This document shows positions 13,247 through 26,500 of a DNA stretch of 64,000 nt, in pieces. A program made the translations under genes and the position numbers. The notes under the pieces are model-generated. The model was not told where the DNA came from and made no database searches. It worked only from the letters and a program-made list of their open reading frames with translations. Positions within the stretch are counted from its first letter, which is position 1, and the number at the start of each line of letters is the position of its first letter. The DNA lies in NCBI GenBank assembly GCA_033063855.1, contig CP093831.1:4650001-4714000 (forward strand), given 5' to 3'. This stretch comes from Smittia aterrima (Eukaryota; Arthropoda; Insecta; Diptera; Chironomidae).

Positions 13247-14536
13247 TCATGACAAATACATTTCAAGAGAATTATGTTCACTGAATCCGGCATGGAGAAG
13301 ATCATTGAAGGAATTGAGGGCATCAAGATGATTGAGAGGACTCAGACATGGCTCGGAGAGATGAAGTGATTCACCATCGGATTCCAGAAGAAGTCCAAGT
13401 TCCAATGGACTGAAGCAAGGTTCAGATAATTGCAGAGACTCGCCATCAGACTCAAGGATCAAACCCAAATCAGCTGGACTATCATCGTTCGGAGGTGTCA
13501 GACATGGACTCAAATCGTACTTGCTTAGGCAATGCAAGCTATTGTTATTGATCACGTTGCCGTGAAGCATCGTTTGATTGAAATTGCCACCCAACAGATG
13601 GTTGATGAACTTTGTCTCGTGACTGTTCATACTTTGATGGATTTGTGTCGGATTTCTACTGATGATTGGCGGCGCAAGTGGTTGATGTTTAATGGAAATC
13701 TTCTGCGTCTTGGAATGCGATTTTGACGGCGGCTTTTTCGTTTTCGCACTGCTCGCTTTCACAGACTTCTTTGATGTAACTTTTGCAGGCTTTACAGGCT
13801 TCACAATTGACTCTCGGACGACTTCTTTACAGTAATCGTGGTGATTTTGAGCTAAGACATTGCCGCTAGACGCTGATAACTTTTCTTTACTCTTTTTGCT
13901 GCTCACATTAGCTACGATCGCTGGTAATGGCAATGGAGTTGTCGGCTTATCATCCGAATCATTTACACTTTCGAATTCCATCAGAGACGATAGCAGACTC
14001 TCGCTCACCTCGGTCTTATTGTCGAGAATATCGCTGAGGATTTTGATGTACTTCATTGCCATTCTAAGAGTTGTGATTTTGGTGAGCTTCTCGTTGGTAC
14101 TTTGAGCTTGTGCGCCAGCAATGATAACGGGAACTGACTGACGAAGCGTTTCAAACGCGTGATTGATTTCGCGCATTCTCGTTCGCTCCCGTGCATTTGC
14201 CGTTTTTCTGCGATACTTCGAGAGTGGCGCTGCTCTTTGCTTCGGCTTCTCCTTCGTAACCTTTTCCTTGACCGAGGTTAAAGACGTAAAATCATCACTA
14301 GCGGAATTGTTATTACTGGATTTACTGGAACCGCTACTGCTTGCTGCTTTCGCCTGCTTGCTCGTAATCGATTTACGTTGGCCACGTTGTCGAAGCGAAT
14401 ATTTTTCATTCTTCTTAATCGACAGATTATTATTGCTGCTGTTCTCGTTGTTGTTGTTCTGATCTGATTCCATTGTTACGTCGGGTGATTGATCCATCGT
14501 AATTGAGTGCATTATATCGTTATTTTTATGGTGCAT
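13247..14536 (-). CDS. bHLH transcription factor, delilah/taxi-like
   Basis: A single coding exon of 429 aa. The basic helix-loop-helix domain lies at about residues 112-172: the basic region NARERTRMREINHAFETLR is followed by a long loop and a KLTKITTLRMAMKYI second helix. The upstream KYRRKTANARER context and the TNEKLTKITTLR loop/helix 2 are what I recall of Drosophila delilah (taxi), a factor of muscle-attachment cells and wing. That orthology is from memory, not a search. The N-terminus is rich in Asn and Ser, and the middle is Lys/Ser-rich. The C-terminus holds two near-identical 23-residue repeats with LESDGESL and LSEPC cores. It should bind E-boxes as a dimer in the nucleus. The gene stands alone in a wide gene-poor region, as developmental regulators often do. 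A 5' UTR intron is possible but not proven. Confidence 0.88.
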   Translation of the reverse strand: MHHKNNDIMHSITMDQSPDVTMESDQNNNNENSSNNNLSIKKNEKYSLRQRGQRKSITSKQAKAASSSGSSKSSNNNSASDDFTSLTSVKEKVTKEKPKQRAAPLSKYRRKTANARERTRMREINHAFETLRQSVPVIIAGAQAQSTNEKLTKITTLRMAMKYIKILSDILDNKTEVSESLLSSLMEFESVNDSDDKPTTPLPLPAIVANVSSKKSKEKLSASSGNVLAQNHHDYCKEVVRESIVKPVKPAKVTSKKSVKASSAKTKKPPSKSHSKTQKISIKHQPLAPPIISRNPTQIHQSMNSHETKFINHLLGGNFNQTMLHGNVINNNSLHCLSKYDLSPCLTPPNDDSPADLGLILESDGESLQLSEPCFSPLELGLLLESDGESLHLSEPCLSPLNHLDALNSFNDLLHAGFSEHNSLEMYLS

Positions 14537-17500
14537 CTTTTAAGTAATGTGCAATTTATCGATCTCGTTCTTTGCCTCGCTTGCACTCGCTGCGATGTAA
14601 ATTTCTGCGAAAAGAAAAATGAGAAAATCGATTATTAAATAAAATATTTTGTTGCATTCGACCGCTTCGATCTCGAGAGATTTCTTTATTCAAATGAACT
14701 TAATCTGGAAGTTATCGATTAAATTGTCTCTGGCGAGACGTGAGGAGACTTAGGAGAGGGAATATCATTCCAGCAGCAACTTGATAGATTTATAGGAAAA
14801 ATAATGCAATTTATCAGATAGCGCAAATGTGCATAATCAATTAAGATTTTCAATTCTCCATCGAATGTGATAAATCACAACATTATGCAGAGAGAAGAAG
14901 TCGAAATGAGCAAAGCTTTGTCGCTGCGATCTCGCCTCATTGATCCACTGCAGTTCCGTTAAAATGTCGCAATTATTCATTCAGCGAACTTTCGATTTTC
15001 TTTCTTTCACTCGTCGCATTTCTGCGATGTGACAATTGTGAGATGCTTCGGATTACACAGAACAGCGGACATCAAACTGGCTGGAATATGATCGTCGTCG
15101 ATCGTGATGTCGCATTTGCATAAATGGATTTCAAATCGATGCATAATTCATTTCACGCCGGCTCAGCTACATATAAATAATGGAAAATCCATTGTAGTGC
15201 TTTGCACAGTCTCAATTATCACGCTGGTAATGCCATTAATATTATTTAACCGCAGCCTCGAAATCGATCAGCCAGCAAATCCGTGTTGGAATGCACTTAA
15301 GATGCATAAATGTATTTTAAAAAACAAAAGTCGTCGCTGCTTTCGCGCAGCTTTTCGGCACATCATTAAAAGTCTATAAAGATTTCCTAATGAAGAGATT
15401 CGATCGTTCTCTCTTTTAATTAGTTGCGAGGTCACATCGACCACACGAATTCTGTGGGCGAAACTATTTGAAATGCAAAATTAAGGTTCCAAAAATTAAG
15501 AAGATAAAAACGATCGTTATCATCGATAGAAGAAGCTTAGGCTTGAGTAACCTCAATATTTCAAATATTTGGTTTCTTCTTCATTCGCTTTTAATTTTTT
15601 TCAATGCGCAATTCTCATTTGAAATCGTTCAAACTGTTTTTTTCGTTGAACAATAAAATCGTTCACTTCCTTCTTTCAAAACCGCTGCACAAGTTTGACA
15701 TTAATGTTGATTCAGCTGATCTCCTACTTATGCAAATGAGATGCGAGCTTATAATGGGAAGGGTTTGAGCATCGAAAATCGATTGATGTGGAACAGAGAC
15801 TTCAAAACTCTGAGCCCTTTTCCGTTCAGCATATTTCAAGATTAGAATGACCTTTTAGCTGATGATGCTTGTTAGTTTCCGATGACGATTCAGAAAGACC
15901 GACGAAGAGGGTTGGGTCACTCAGCACATCAACAATTTACTTCTTCGCTTCGTCTTCAACTAAACAATTATCGTAAATTCATTCTAAGCTTTTGCTTGCT
16001 CGCACGTTGACTAATTGGTCGCGCATCGAGACGAAGACAAACGTGAAAATTGGTTCGTTGTTAATTTTTTTCCTCTTAAAATATTTGTTTATGAGGATTC
16101 ATAACAATAACAATTCGTCGAAAGAAATAACTTTGTTTCCGTAAGCAGAGGTGGAGAGAGAGAAAAAAAAAGATTTTCGATGATAACTTCAAGCGAAACT
16201 CATAAAATTTAATGAAGTGTTAGGCTGAACAACAATCAATCAGTCGCTTAACGTCCTTGACATGCTTTTGAAAACGAAAAAGCCCGACGAAGAGTTCTGG
16301 TCACTTTCACTCCTCCCCTGTTCACGTTGATAATTTGTTTCTCAACGACGATGATGTTGACGATAATTTAGTCGATTGGAAGTGAAGATAACTTGCCGCT
16401 CTCAGGTAGAGACAAGAAAAGGCAAAAAAAAAGAGTTGAAAGAGACGTTTAGTGATTTTTTTTATCTAAAAGAGATTGTTTAACATTTCGTTATTTGATC
16501 AAATTAAAGTTAATGATGACCGCTGAAAGTCAGGGGAGTGTCGTGAGGCAGCCATTCAAGTCGAGAGATCTCAATCGCGATCGCTGCTCTAAATGGACGT
16601 GAAATTGAACCTGTCAACAGCGAAACTATTAAGAGTAGTAAGAGTCACGAAGCCCTGCAACTTGTTTCATTGTTCCTGCTAGTCGACATGTGGGAGGATG
16701 ATTGCCTTCATTTATCTCTATCTCATAGCAAATTACGCTAAACATAAAATATTTGAAGCTTTTATTCGACCAATTTCGAGATCATTCCCTCTCGGAAACT
16801 CAGACGATGACGAAAGTATTAAATTAAATGCGAACAATTAATTGAAATTAAATTTATTGTCTCTTTTATTTGTTCGGACTGTGCAATCATTCTCTTTTTT
16901 TATTCGAATTTCGTCATTTCATGTCCGCAAGTTAACAAGATCTTCAAGAAGACAAAAAAAAACGATTGTTGACTGTCGCTTTAGCCAGACGTCTGATGTA
17001 AATTGATAAATTTGAGTTTACCGTTCATCTTCGTGTCGCGTGTGTCATGCTGTGGTGTAATTAATTAAAATGTGCTAAAAAAATAAATCCTGATTCTTAA
17101 AAATGCCAATCTGCCCTCCGTCCCCTCAGTCATAAATCACTTGAGTTACTGCACTCGAAAAATGATTTTATGCTTGCGCTTTCAGTAAACAACCAAAGCG
17201 TCCTTCTCAAAGTCGACTTAGCGTGCTTTGCTTGCTCGCAGTCGCAGCTTTTCATCCATCTCGTCTCGTTCGAGAGTTTTAAGAGTCTTACATTGCCAGC
17301 TTGTCATTAACTGCTTACGGACTTTTTATTTTTGTGAAACTCCATTTAATCTGATGTCAAAGTCAGCAACGAATGTTGATAAACCTCTCAACTTCTTTTG
17401 GCATTTTTACGAGTGTAAATATTTTGTCATCTTTACGCTTTAAAAACTTTTCTTTTCCGCTTCTTTGTGCTTTCAAGTATGGCTCAGTAGCTTCCATCAA

Positions 17501-20500
17501 ACACTCACAATTGGATCATGTCGAACATTTTCTTGTGTACTGCTAATTGGTGATTAATGTGTTTAAATATTTTCCTATCGAATTAGCAATTTTTTTGCTT
17601 CTCGGAACTGATGTGATGTAATCGAGCAAACAACGTCGAAGTTGTTGACGGAATTCTTCGCGCAGACAAATCTTACGACCGCCTCGCAATTGCAATTCGA
17701 ACGCCGACGATGTAAAGTTTCATTTTATCTCACGTTCCATATATCACAGCGCACCGCATTTCCACGAGAAAATTATTGTTCGTGTCTTTATTTAGCCAAA
17801 GTGAATTACCCGAAAAAGGCTTACCAAAGGTTGACGAGATTTTTTGCGTTATATACGACATGGTTTCGCTGTTTTTGTCAACTGACACTTTGCTTTTTAT
17901 CTTTCTGCGGTTTCGCACACAACGTAACATTAATTAAACGTTAAGGAAAGGTAATTATTACAAGACGACATGACCTAATTGATAAAGAGCGGCGACGTTT
18001 GAAAAGTTTTCACTTGGAAGCTTCTGCGGAGTCCGAAGATTAAGTTGGAGTACTCAACATTGATGTCAAGTGCGAACGATTTACGCTTTACAGCGAAAGT
18101 TGTTTCATTCTTCTTAATCTCTGAGATGTCAGAACTTCCAATATCGCCAACAAGCCGCAGAGTTGCTAAAATATCCAATTTCGTCTCTTCGTTCTCTTCG
18201 TCGTCGTTAATAACTTTCTTAAGATGACTGATAGCTTCACGTTGCTTTACAATTTCGGTTTTTCATTTCTCGACAACGTTTCTTCGGCCTTAAGCGGATT
18301 TAAATGCAAAATAAAATTATGACACCAAAAACCAGAAAAAATAATTAATTTAAAAAACTTTTACTGCTCCTTGCTCAGGAATTGCGAGAGATCGCGACAA
18401 TTTCAAAGGAATTCGATCTCAATAAATAAATATTTTGTTTGGCAATAAAAATATTTGAAAATGGATCAGCTCATCGACCCGCGATCCCTTCAAAGAGATT
18501 ACTCGCTGACTGGTAAGACAGAAAACATAAAATTAAAATGTTATCTGAATGTCTATTAATAAATTGTGTTTCAACGATCTGCTCGCCGTTGGGTCTCATT
18601 TGGTTAAGGCGCCAAAGCGAAAGCCGAAACCATTCTCGTAAGAGGTTGAAGAGTGAGTCCGTCCTTCAAATCAATCAGCTCGTTGGCAATCTCATTTTTT
18701 GTTTCTCCTCCACAAAAGCAACTTCATTTCCATCGCAAATGGACTGGTCATTTTGTTTTTGTGCAATTGTGTCGCGAAGCTCCAAAAATTCCTCAACACG
18801 ATGAAGTCATTAAACTTTTTTTTTCTTTAGAAATTTCACGTGAAGCTTTTATCTCGACTTGGTTCTTGCCGCGAGATCGTTAAAAAGTAATTAAATGCTG
18901 CATTTAAAAGCTTTGTCTCTTTAATGTGTTCAGATATTAATGGCTTATTTCCACTGATAGATTTTCTAACAAATCAAACGATCGTAAAAGTTATCTGAAA
19001 GACGAGAGTTCTTTTTATTAATTTGGACTAATAAAATTTGACTCAACTTTTAATGAGATTTTGATCGTTCATAATTGTTATTTTAGGCTAATACCATTCG
19101 ATCCGTTTAGTGTCGTGGGAAATGAAAGAAGCAGTTGTTTTGTGACTCACGAATCCTTAATCCCTCGAATTTGCTACTCGTGTTGATAAAAAAGAGACGC
19201 AAGCATAACTTATCGAGCATTAAGTGGAGTCACATTTCTCGAGTTTGAGTTTGGCAAATTGGAGTAATCAAAGTTAAATTGAGACAAAAAATAAACGTCA
19301 AAGCTCAGCGATGTTATCTTAAGACGGAAATATTAGACAAATCCTCGAGCGGTCCACTTGTTGGTCTCAAAGAAATGAAGAAGACGAAGCAAATAAACGG
19401 CCTCAGCTGTTGTAACTCGTCAGACACATTAAAATTTTTGTTTCAATAAACTCAACGAATAAACTTTCGCCCCGCTGATTCTCTCTTTGGCGCGAGCAAT
19501 CATTTTCAATCATCGAACGTGGAGTCGCTCTTTTGTGTTTTTTCTTTTTGCTCAAACAGTCTGACATTCGAAGGCGATTTTTTGCTTCGTGCAATCGTTG
19601 GCCTGTACTTGTTGGTTTGCGAAATCAAAACAGACAGTAGCCGCATGGCTAAATGGGATCATAAAACTTGAAGACTTTTGATAGACAATGAGAGAAAGTA
19701 AAGGAGCAAATAGTTTAAATTTTGTTTTTTTGATTGAACGCGTGACGATCGTGATAAGTTTAAGTGCTTTGTTGTTGACGTTCTTAAAAACAATTGAGAG
19801 TGTTTGAAAGAGATCGTCAGCGTCCATCGTTTGAATAATTATTCAACATAAAAAGCTTTTAAATACTTCTTTGTGTAATAGGAAACGTCAATAAAATATC
19901 AGTCGTCAAAGTTTCTTCATCAACGAAAACGAAGACACAAAGAAATTCAAATCATTCGCGACATCGACGGACGGATGAGTTGTTTCACCGAAAATCTCAT
20001 TTGTTATGCTGCTCTTTGTGCAAATTTCAACAACGTCCTCGAATAAAACACTACAACGTCGTTGAGCGCCGCCGCGACTCATGTCCAAACTAACAAGTAT
20101 CACTCGGAGAAGAAAAGAGACACAAAAAGTAATTTTCTAAAAACAAGCAGCAGCGAGCCCATTGCTGATTACACATTAGCCGCCACTTAACATATTTTTT
20201 CCTCTCTGTCTCGGCTTTAATTGCTCGTTTTAACATTTTGTAGCACTTTCGCGCAAGAGTCGCGTCGGGAAAGGAGAAAGAAACACAACACAACACGAGA
20301 AACAGAAATGAAATTTGAGTAAATAATAAATTATTATGAGTGGTTTGCTCGCTGTGGCTTAAGTTCTCTTGTCACGGACGGTTTCAGTTCATTTTATTTT
20401 CAATTTGCCATTTGTTATGAAGAAAAATGTTTAATAAATTGCTTAAACATAAAAATATCACCGCGCTCGGACACGAAAAACAATCGGAAACGGTGTTTGA

Positions 20501-23500
20501 AATGCAAGGAAATGTTTTTATTCTAAGAAATATTTTTCTCGCGATTTATTGAGATCGAAATTTGCCTCGGAATGTTTTGCAATCGACTCAGATTTTTTTT
20601 TTCTTTTTCTTCTTCGGTTGAGATGAGATCGGAGATGATTTCCTGGTAATTTAACGTCTGAACTTCTTAAGAAATTTAGAGGAAAACACAAACTTCGATC
20701 ACAAACAGCGAAGATCGTTTCAAGAAATAGAAAGAAATCTTCTCTTTTGTATGTTCAATTCTAAGATTTCTTCGATTTTTTTTCCCTTTTGCAAACGAAA
20801 GAAAAAGTGACTCGCTGCTCGTAAAAAAAACTCTTTTCGAACGAGAGACTTGTGTACACACATGATTTTACAGCGTGTCGATGACGGTTATGCACATTGT
20901 TATCGTAGTACGTGGTAAGACGGTGCTTGAAGGCCGACGAGATGAGTCTGAACGCTTGAAGCGTCTTTTAGGTGCCATCGGACATGGGAGACTTGAATTG
21001 TAATCAGCTTTATGATATTTGCTTGTGCAAGGCGAATAATTGTTAACATAAATGACAAAATTTACATAATTTTCAAAAGGCAGCGACTTGGCTGACGAGG
21101 ATCTTGACGTTCGAGCAATCTCATCTTGACAACTATCAATTCAAATTCTTCTTCAATTTGTTATTAACATTAATCTATCGTCTCTGTCACTGCCATCGGA
21201 AGATAAACGATCGTTCCATTTGATGTTCGCATAAAAAGATCAGTTCGCTCAGATAAAATAATCGCAATTTGCCATTTCAAAAAAAAAATACTTTTTCTTC
21301 TTCACTTAATCGCGTTGGCTTATCGCTTTCCTGCGTCTAATCATGTTTCTCTTCTAAGTCTCAAACTTTTTCTGCAATTTATCATTTCGCTTTAGCAAAT
21401 GAATCGAAAGATCTCTCAGACTGCTTTAATTTAAGTGATCGCGCGAGGAAAGGCAATCGAAATCGATTTGGCGAGCAATAAATTTGCCTGCTTTTCGAGA
21501 GCCTTCACTGACAAAGGGCAATTTCAAAAAGATTCTCAACTTCGCTGTTAAAATATTTCCGAACGAAATTGCTCAACGAAAAATTCAACAAAAGTGTGCA
21601 GGAATTTTTGTCGAGAATTTAAGTTTCAAAATTAATTTTGTTACAGAAAAAAAATTGCTTTTTGTTTTACTTCGTGGTGTGAACAATTTGCGATCTTCGT
21701 TTGTTAAATCGAATTTCGTCTAAACTTGTTGAGAAATACGAATCTCGACAGGCAGAAAAAAACATTAAAAGCAATCGAAGGTGAAAATAAAGTGAAGTTG
21801 CTTGCGTTCAATCGATTTTTTTTCAATGATAAAACATGGAGATAAGTTTCAAGCTTTACTAGCGACTAAATACGAGTTAGTACATTGATAGCTAAAACAT
21901 TTAAATTTTTTTCCCTCTCAATAAAAAATTATTTGCTAAGACAAATTAAAGTTTAATCGCTGATCTGAATATTTAATGACGAAGGGATTAATTAAGTGCT
22001 AAAGTGCAGCGCAGCTAATTGAATGCATCAACTTCCTCAAGTCGCAGTACAAATTAACACGTTGCGAGTCGAATCACTAAAGCAAATTAAGTTACAATAA
22101 TAATTGACAGTCTCTCTCACTTAAAGTGGGGACTCATCGGCTTCCGATGAAGATATCAACCGAGAAATCGAAAAATTTCTGAAAAAAACTTCACTCACTT
22201 CAATCAAATCTCTTTTGCATATGAAAAACATTCGCGCCAGTCGATGGAACTTAAACAAGTCATAAATTAAATTGCAGCTCTTACTCGATTTTTTACGATG
22301 CTTCTTTACGATCCCATGTGAGATCCCATCTGCAGCGAGACGACCGAGACGGCTTCTAACTTCCCAAGAATTAATTCTTCTTCTTCTTGGCCTTCCACTC
22401 TTAATGAATTTCCATTGCTCTCGCGTCAATTTGAGATTCTTTTCGCTTTGCATTTTAATTAAAAAAAAATATTCTTGCGGCAGCACTCACGATGACTTAA
22501 GAGAGGACTCGGGTCATTGGGAATTTTCACGAGAAATCATCTTAACGACTGACAATGCGCCGTCATTCACTCCAGACGTCGTCTCGCGTTAATGGTGTTG
22601 CAAGAAAGTGGCAATTTTCGCTAATAACTTCGAAAAACGATGCACAATTAAACGAAAAGCAAACAGGCGAGTAAATGTAAATTGATGACGAGAGTTTCGG
22701 TCGAAGCTTGATTTATTAAAATAAATTAAGGAATTTATGTTCGTCCACTTCTTCTCGGAAAAAAATCAACTCATAAAAATTAATAACTTCTTTGGATGGG
22801 CTTTCACAGCAGTTTTGTATGGAATCCTATTAATGGGCCGATCGCGAATCTCCGAATTTTGATTTATTTTCTCGCTTAATCGCTTGAAAGCGCGAGAAGA
22901 AAGAAGTTCGCATCTTTTCGCCTATTTCTTTTCCATTAGCTCTCCTAAGTTGAATGTGAGCCGCACATTAATTTTTTAATCGCCAAACGAGCCGAGTGAA
23001 AGCGATTAATCTTAATAATCACTTTGCGATATGATTTGTTTGCCCATTCATATTCAAATATTTATTGCTCATGTCGAATGTCGCTAATCCTTCGTCTTTT
23101 AAAGTGTTTTGAAGATTCATGGAGAAATTTGAAAGTCAACGAGAACTTTTTTTTTCTTCTTAAACTTTGAAATAATCCGAGAATGAAAATAAAATAAAAC
23201 TTCAACTAACCAAAGACAAATCGGTCACGTTCACTCCGCCACAAAAACAGCAAATCTTGAGATTTTTCTTATCCAAGTCGATGAAAATCACAATTCGCCT
23301 TTCTTACACAAAACACTTCGGTCTCGTATTGATCGCCAAGCACAAATATGGGAAGTTCAACTCTGATATTCCATAAAACACTTGAAGAGTCCAACTTAAG
23401 CTCTTGCACTTCTTCCTTTCTTATTTGTTTCTCAAGACTTTTCTCGAAGCCGAAACAATCACAAATATGGTCAGGTCAAGCGAAATTAAGATTTTTTTCG

Positions 23501-26500
23501 CTAAAAGCTGCTGAGTTCTCGTCTTCAAAGACGTTTCGCCAAAATAAGACTTTTTGGTCAAGTCACACGAGAGAATATTTTTTTAAAACTTTTTTTTTCT
23601 TCTGCTTCCACTACTTCCAAATACGTCTTCACATCTCGACCAACGCGCTTAGACTAACGAAACAAAACAGTTTCCCATCCGAAAGACAGAAAGCGACTTA
23701 AGAAAATCTGCGTGGTTCGATATTCGTTTCTGTTTCTCTTTCCCCGTTCGTTGTGTTAGCTTCGCCCGCGACTGCAGTTTTACCGTAGAAACTTTATTCA
23801 AGATCAATTTTTTCTCTCTCAGTTAAGATATTCGATCGAGTGGGGAGAAATAAGAGAGAAGCGAGGACTGCGACGAGTGGGGAACAAAGACAAGAATGAT
23901 CGCGAAGTGGGGGGAATGACGATTCTCTCTCAATCTCAAGAAACATCAGCAGAGATATCTGATTCAAATCAAGATGATTTTCTTATAACTTTTAATTTTG
24001 TTTAATGATGACTAAGTCAAAAGAAGACGATTCTTAAGAAATTGTAAATTTAATTTTCGTGGGCGCGAACGAATCTTCTTTCCTTTCATCTCACTTTAAA
24101 CGAACTGTTATTAGCTTGAAGAGACTCTTTTCCTCATGAAGCAAATGCATCCGACCACTCAATTTGTGTGGTGACTAGATTAGTTGAAGACGGAAGTGAT
24201 TTTCGCAGAGCTGATGCGCTTTTGATTGCTTTTTCGTCATCTGACCGTGAACAGTTTTCGTTGGATTCTCTTTTAGGTAACGATCGTTAAAGACACAGCT
24301 CGTTTAACACGCTATTCGCGTAAATCTTTTCGCGTCTCGTGATAATTTTCACGAAAAATCTTCGCTTGCATAAATTTTTTTTTATTTCGAATGTCATGAG
24401 TATTTCGTTTGGCTCTTCATCTCTTGAGAAGCCGTTTTTCACCACTAGACACGCGTGGGCTCAGCAAAGCGGGAACAGAAACACAAAATAGTAATAAATT
24501 GTTTTATTTGAAGAGTTCCCTGCACTCGACAATGCTAAGTAATAGTTGCACGATTTAACTAAATCGCTTTCCTCATTACCAAGCTCAAAGGAGAAGCTAC
24601 GACATAAGAGACGCTTGACACTTGAATGAAAGCAAGAGTCAATTATTAAGGAGATCAAGTACAAGTAATGAGCATGAAAAATTGAGATGAGCTTCAAAGC
24701 TGCGCATGTCCAGAACGACATCGCTCGCAATGCAAGAGACTTCAACGAATGGACAGCGAAAGGCTGTTATTTTAAAATTATGACACCATTCATCATAAGT
24801 TGAGGAATCGTCTATCTCTGCCCATTGCCACGCGAGCCGCATATTCATTAATAACAGTATTTAAGAGCACGACAGCATGAATGGACTGCAAAGCAACTCA
24901 TAAAGTTGTTTAAAAATGTCAACAAATTCGTTGCTCTTTGCAGTTGTCCATTGTTGTCCCCCTCAAAGGCTCGAGAACGATAAAAAAAACTGAAAATGTG
25001 TCTAATTGCGTTCATTATTATAACGTTTTCTTACAACTGCAAAGCCTACGCGCATAATCTCTGAAGTTTCAATAACACTCACTTGTGATTGGAGAAGAAA
25101 GCAAGAACGGAAAGGTGAAGAAATGCTTTCAGTTTCTGCTGGTCGTTGTGTCTCAAGCTAAACTCGAAGTTGCTGAGCTCAAGCGATTTGAATCTGTGAC
25201 GTCACGAAACGATTCTGAGCACGTGGGAAGCCTCGCGCGAGAGCGAAAAACAACTTTAATGAATGAAGTCTTGAGTGGGCTCACAGTTTCATTATTTATT
25301 TGAGATCTCACGAAAAAATAACTTTTTACGGCCACTCACTCACTCAGACACACGATGAAACTAATGGAATAAATTAAGCACCGAATCGATTCGTTAAGAC
25401 GATAGAGAAGCTCGGTCAACAATTTTTAATCTGGCGGGTGGACGTGAGGTCAATCATCTGAGAGAAAAGTTTCATTCTTTCTTTATCTTAATGAAATCAA
25501 AACGAAGTCACTTGTCGATGACCTTGTCTCGAATGAGTTGAAGCTCTCGAGCAGGTAAAGAAAGAATTCCATCCGACCAACGCTAAGATGACTTAACCCA
25601 CCTGAATATAGAATTGTTACTCAATCTCTCTCCCTCCGTCAGCTTTGATTTCATATAAAAATATTTTCGATCTCGTTTATTGAATTGCTGTGTTCGAAAG
25701 AGGCGCATGTTGGTGTTGTTACAGTTTTTGTGTGTTAGCAGAACGCAAGTAGGCAGCAAAGACTTCTCCTCGATCGTCGGCGAGGTCTCGCTGATGTCTC
25801 CGAAGGAAAAATAGATAAACAGCTGAAACGGTCATTGTCAAGAGATTCAGACAACTTTCGTTTTCGAAATCGATTTTGGTGAATGACTAGAAGGGAGTTC
25901 TCTCGCACTCCAAATGCAAAACGAGAACATTTGAGCTCAAAGTGATTTTTAATAGGCTCTAGACGCCCCCGTCATGTAAGAGATCACTTGAAGTTAATTT
26001 TTCTCGATCTTTTGCCGACTCAGCTCCAACAGCGAGCTACATGAGTGAGAGCAACGCGCAAATTTCATGTTCAATTACTGTAATTTTCATGCGCTTGTTT
26101 CAATTGATTCGAGTGTCTCTCTCAGGCCCAAGCACTGGCTACAAAAGATTCGCTCTTTAATTTACTTTGCGCAATCGTAAGTAATGATGAATTTCCGACT
26201 AAATGCAATTTTCAATCGACTTTATCCACGCCATTCATACGTGGAATTAATTTCTTTCGAACTATAATTTGCTCGCCCGCCTACGTGCACCTCGCGCTCA
26301 GATCGTAACTTATGAATGAATGGTGAATATTGATTTAGTGAATGGAGGAAAACCTTTAGGTTTGTCGTAATCGTGTTACGCTAGAAACTCAACTCAGTGA
26401 GGCCACCTCGTTTCCATTCATAAAATTCATTCACAACAACTTTGAAAAGAAAATGTTGACGAATTAATCAATTTTTTTAATCACTTGTGCAGTTGCACAG

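Noticed and set aside
14163..14462. Leucine-rich plus-strand ORF opposite the bHLH gene
   Set aside because: Shadow of Asn/Ser/Lys-rich coding on the minus strand.
22121..22486. 121-codon minus-strand ORF in the gene desert
   Set aside because: Low-complexity Arg/Lys/Ser-rich frame, no motif, no plausible partner exons; an equally long frame runs on the opposite strand.
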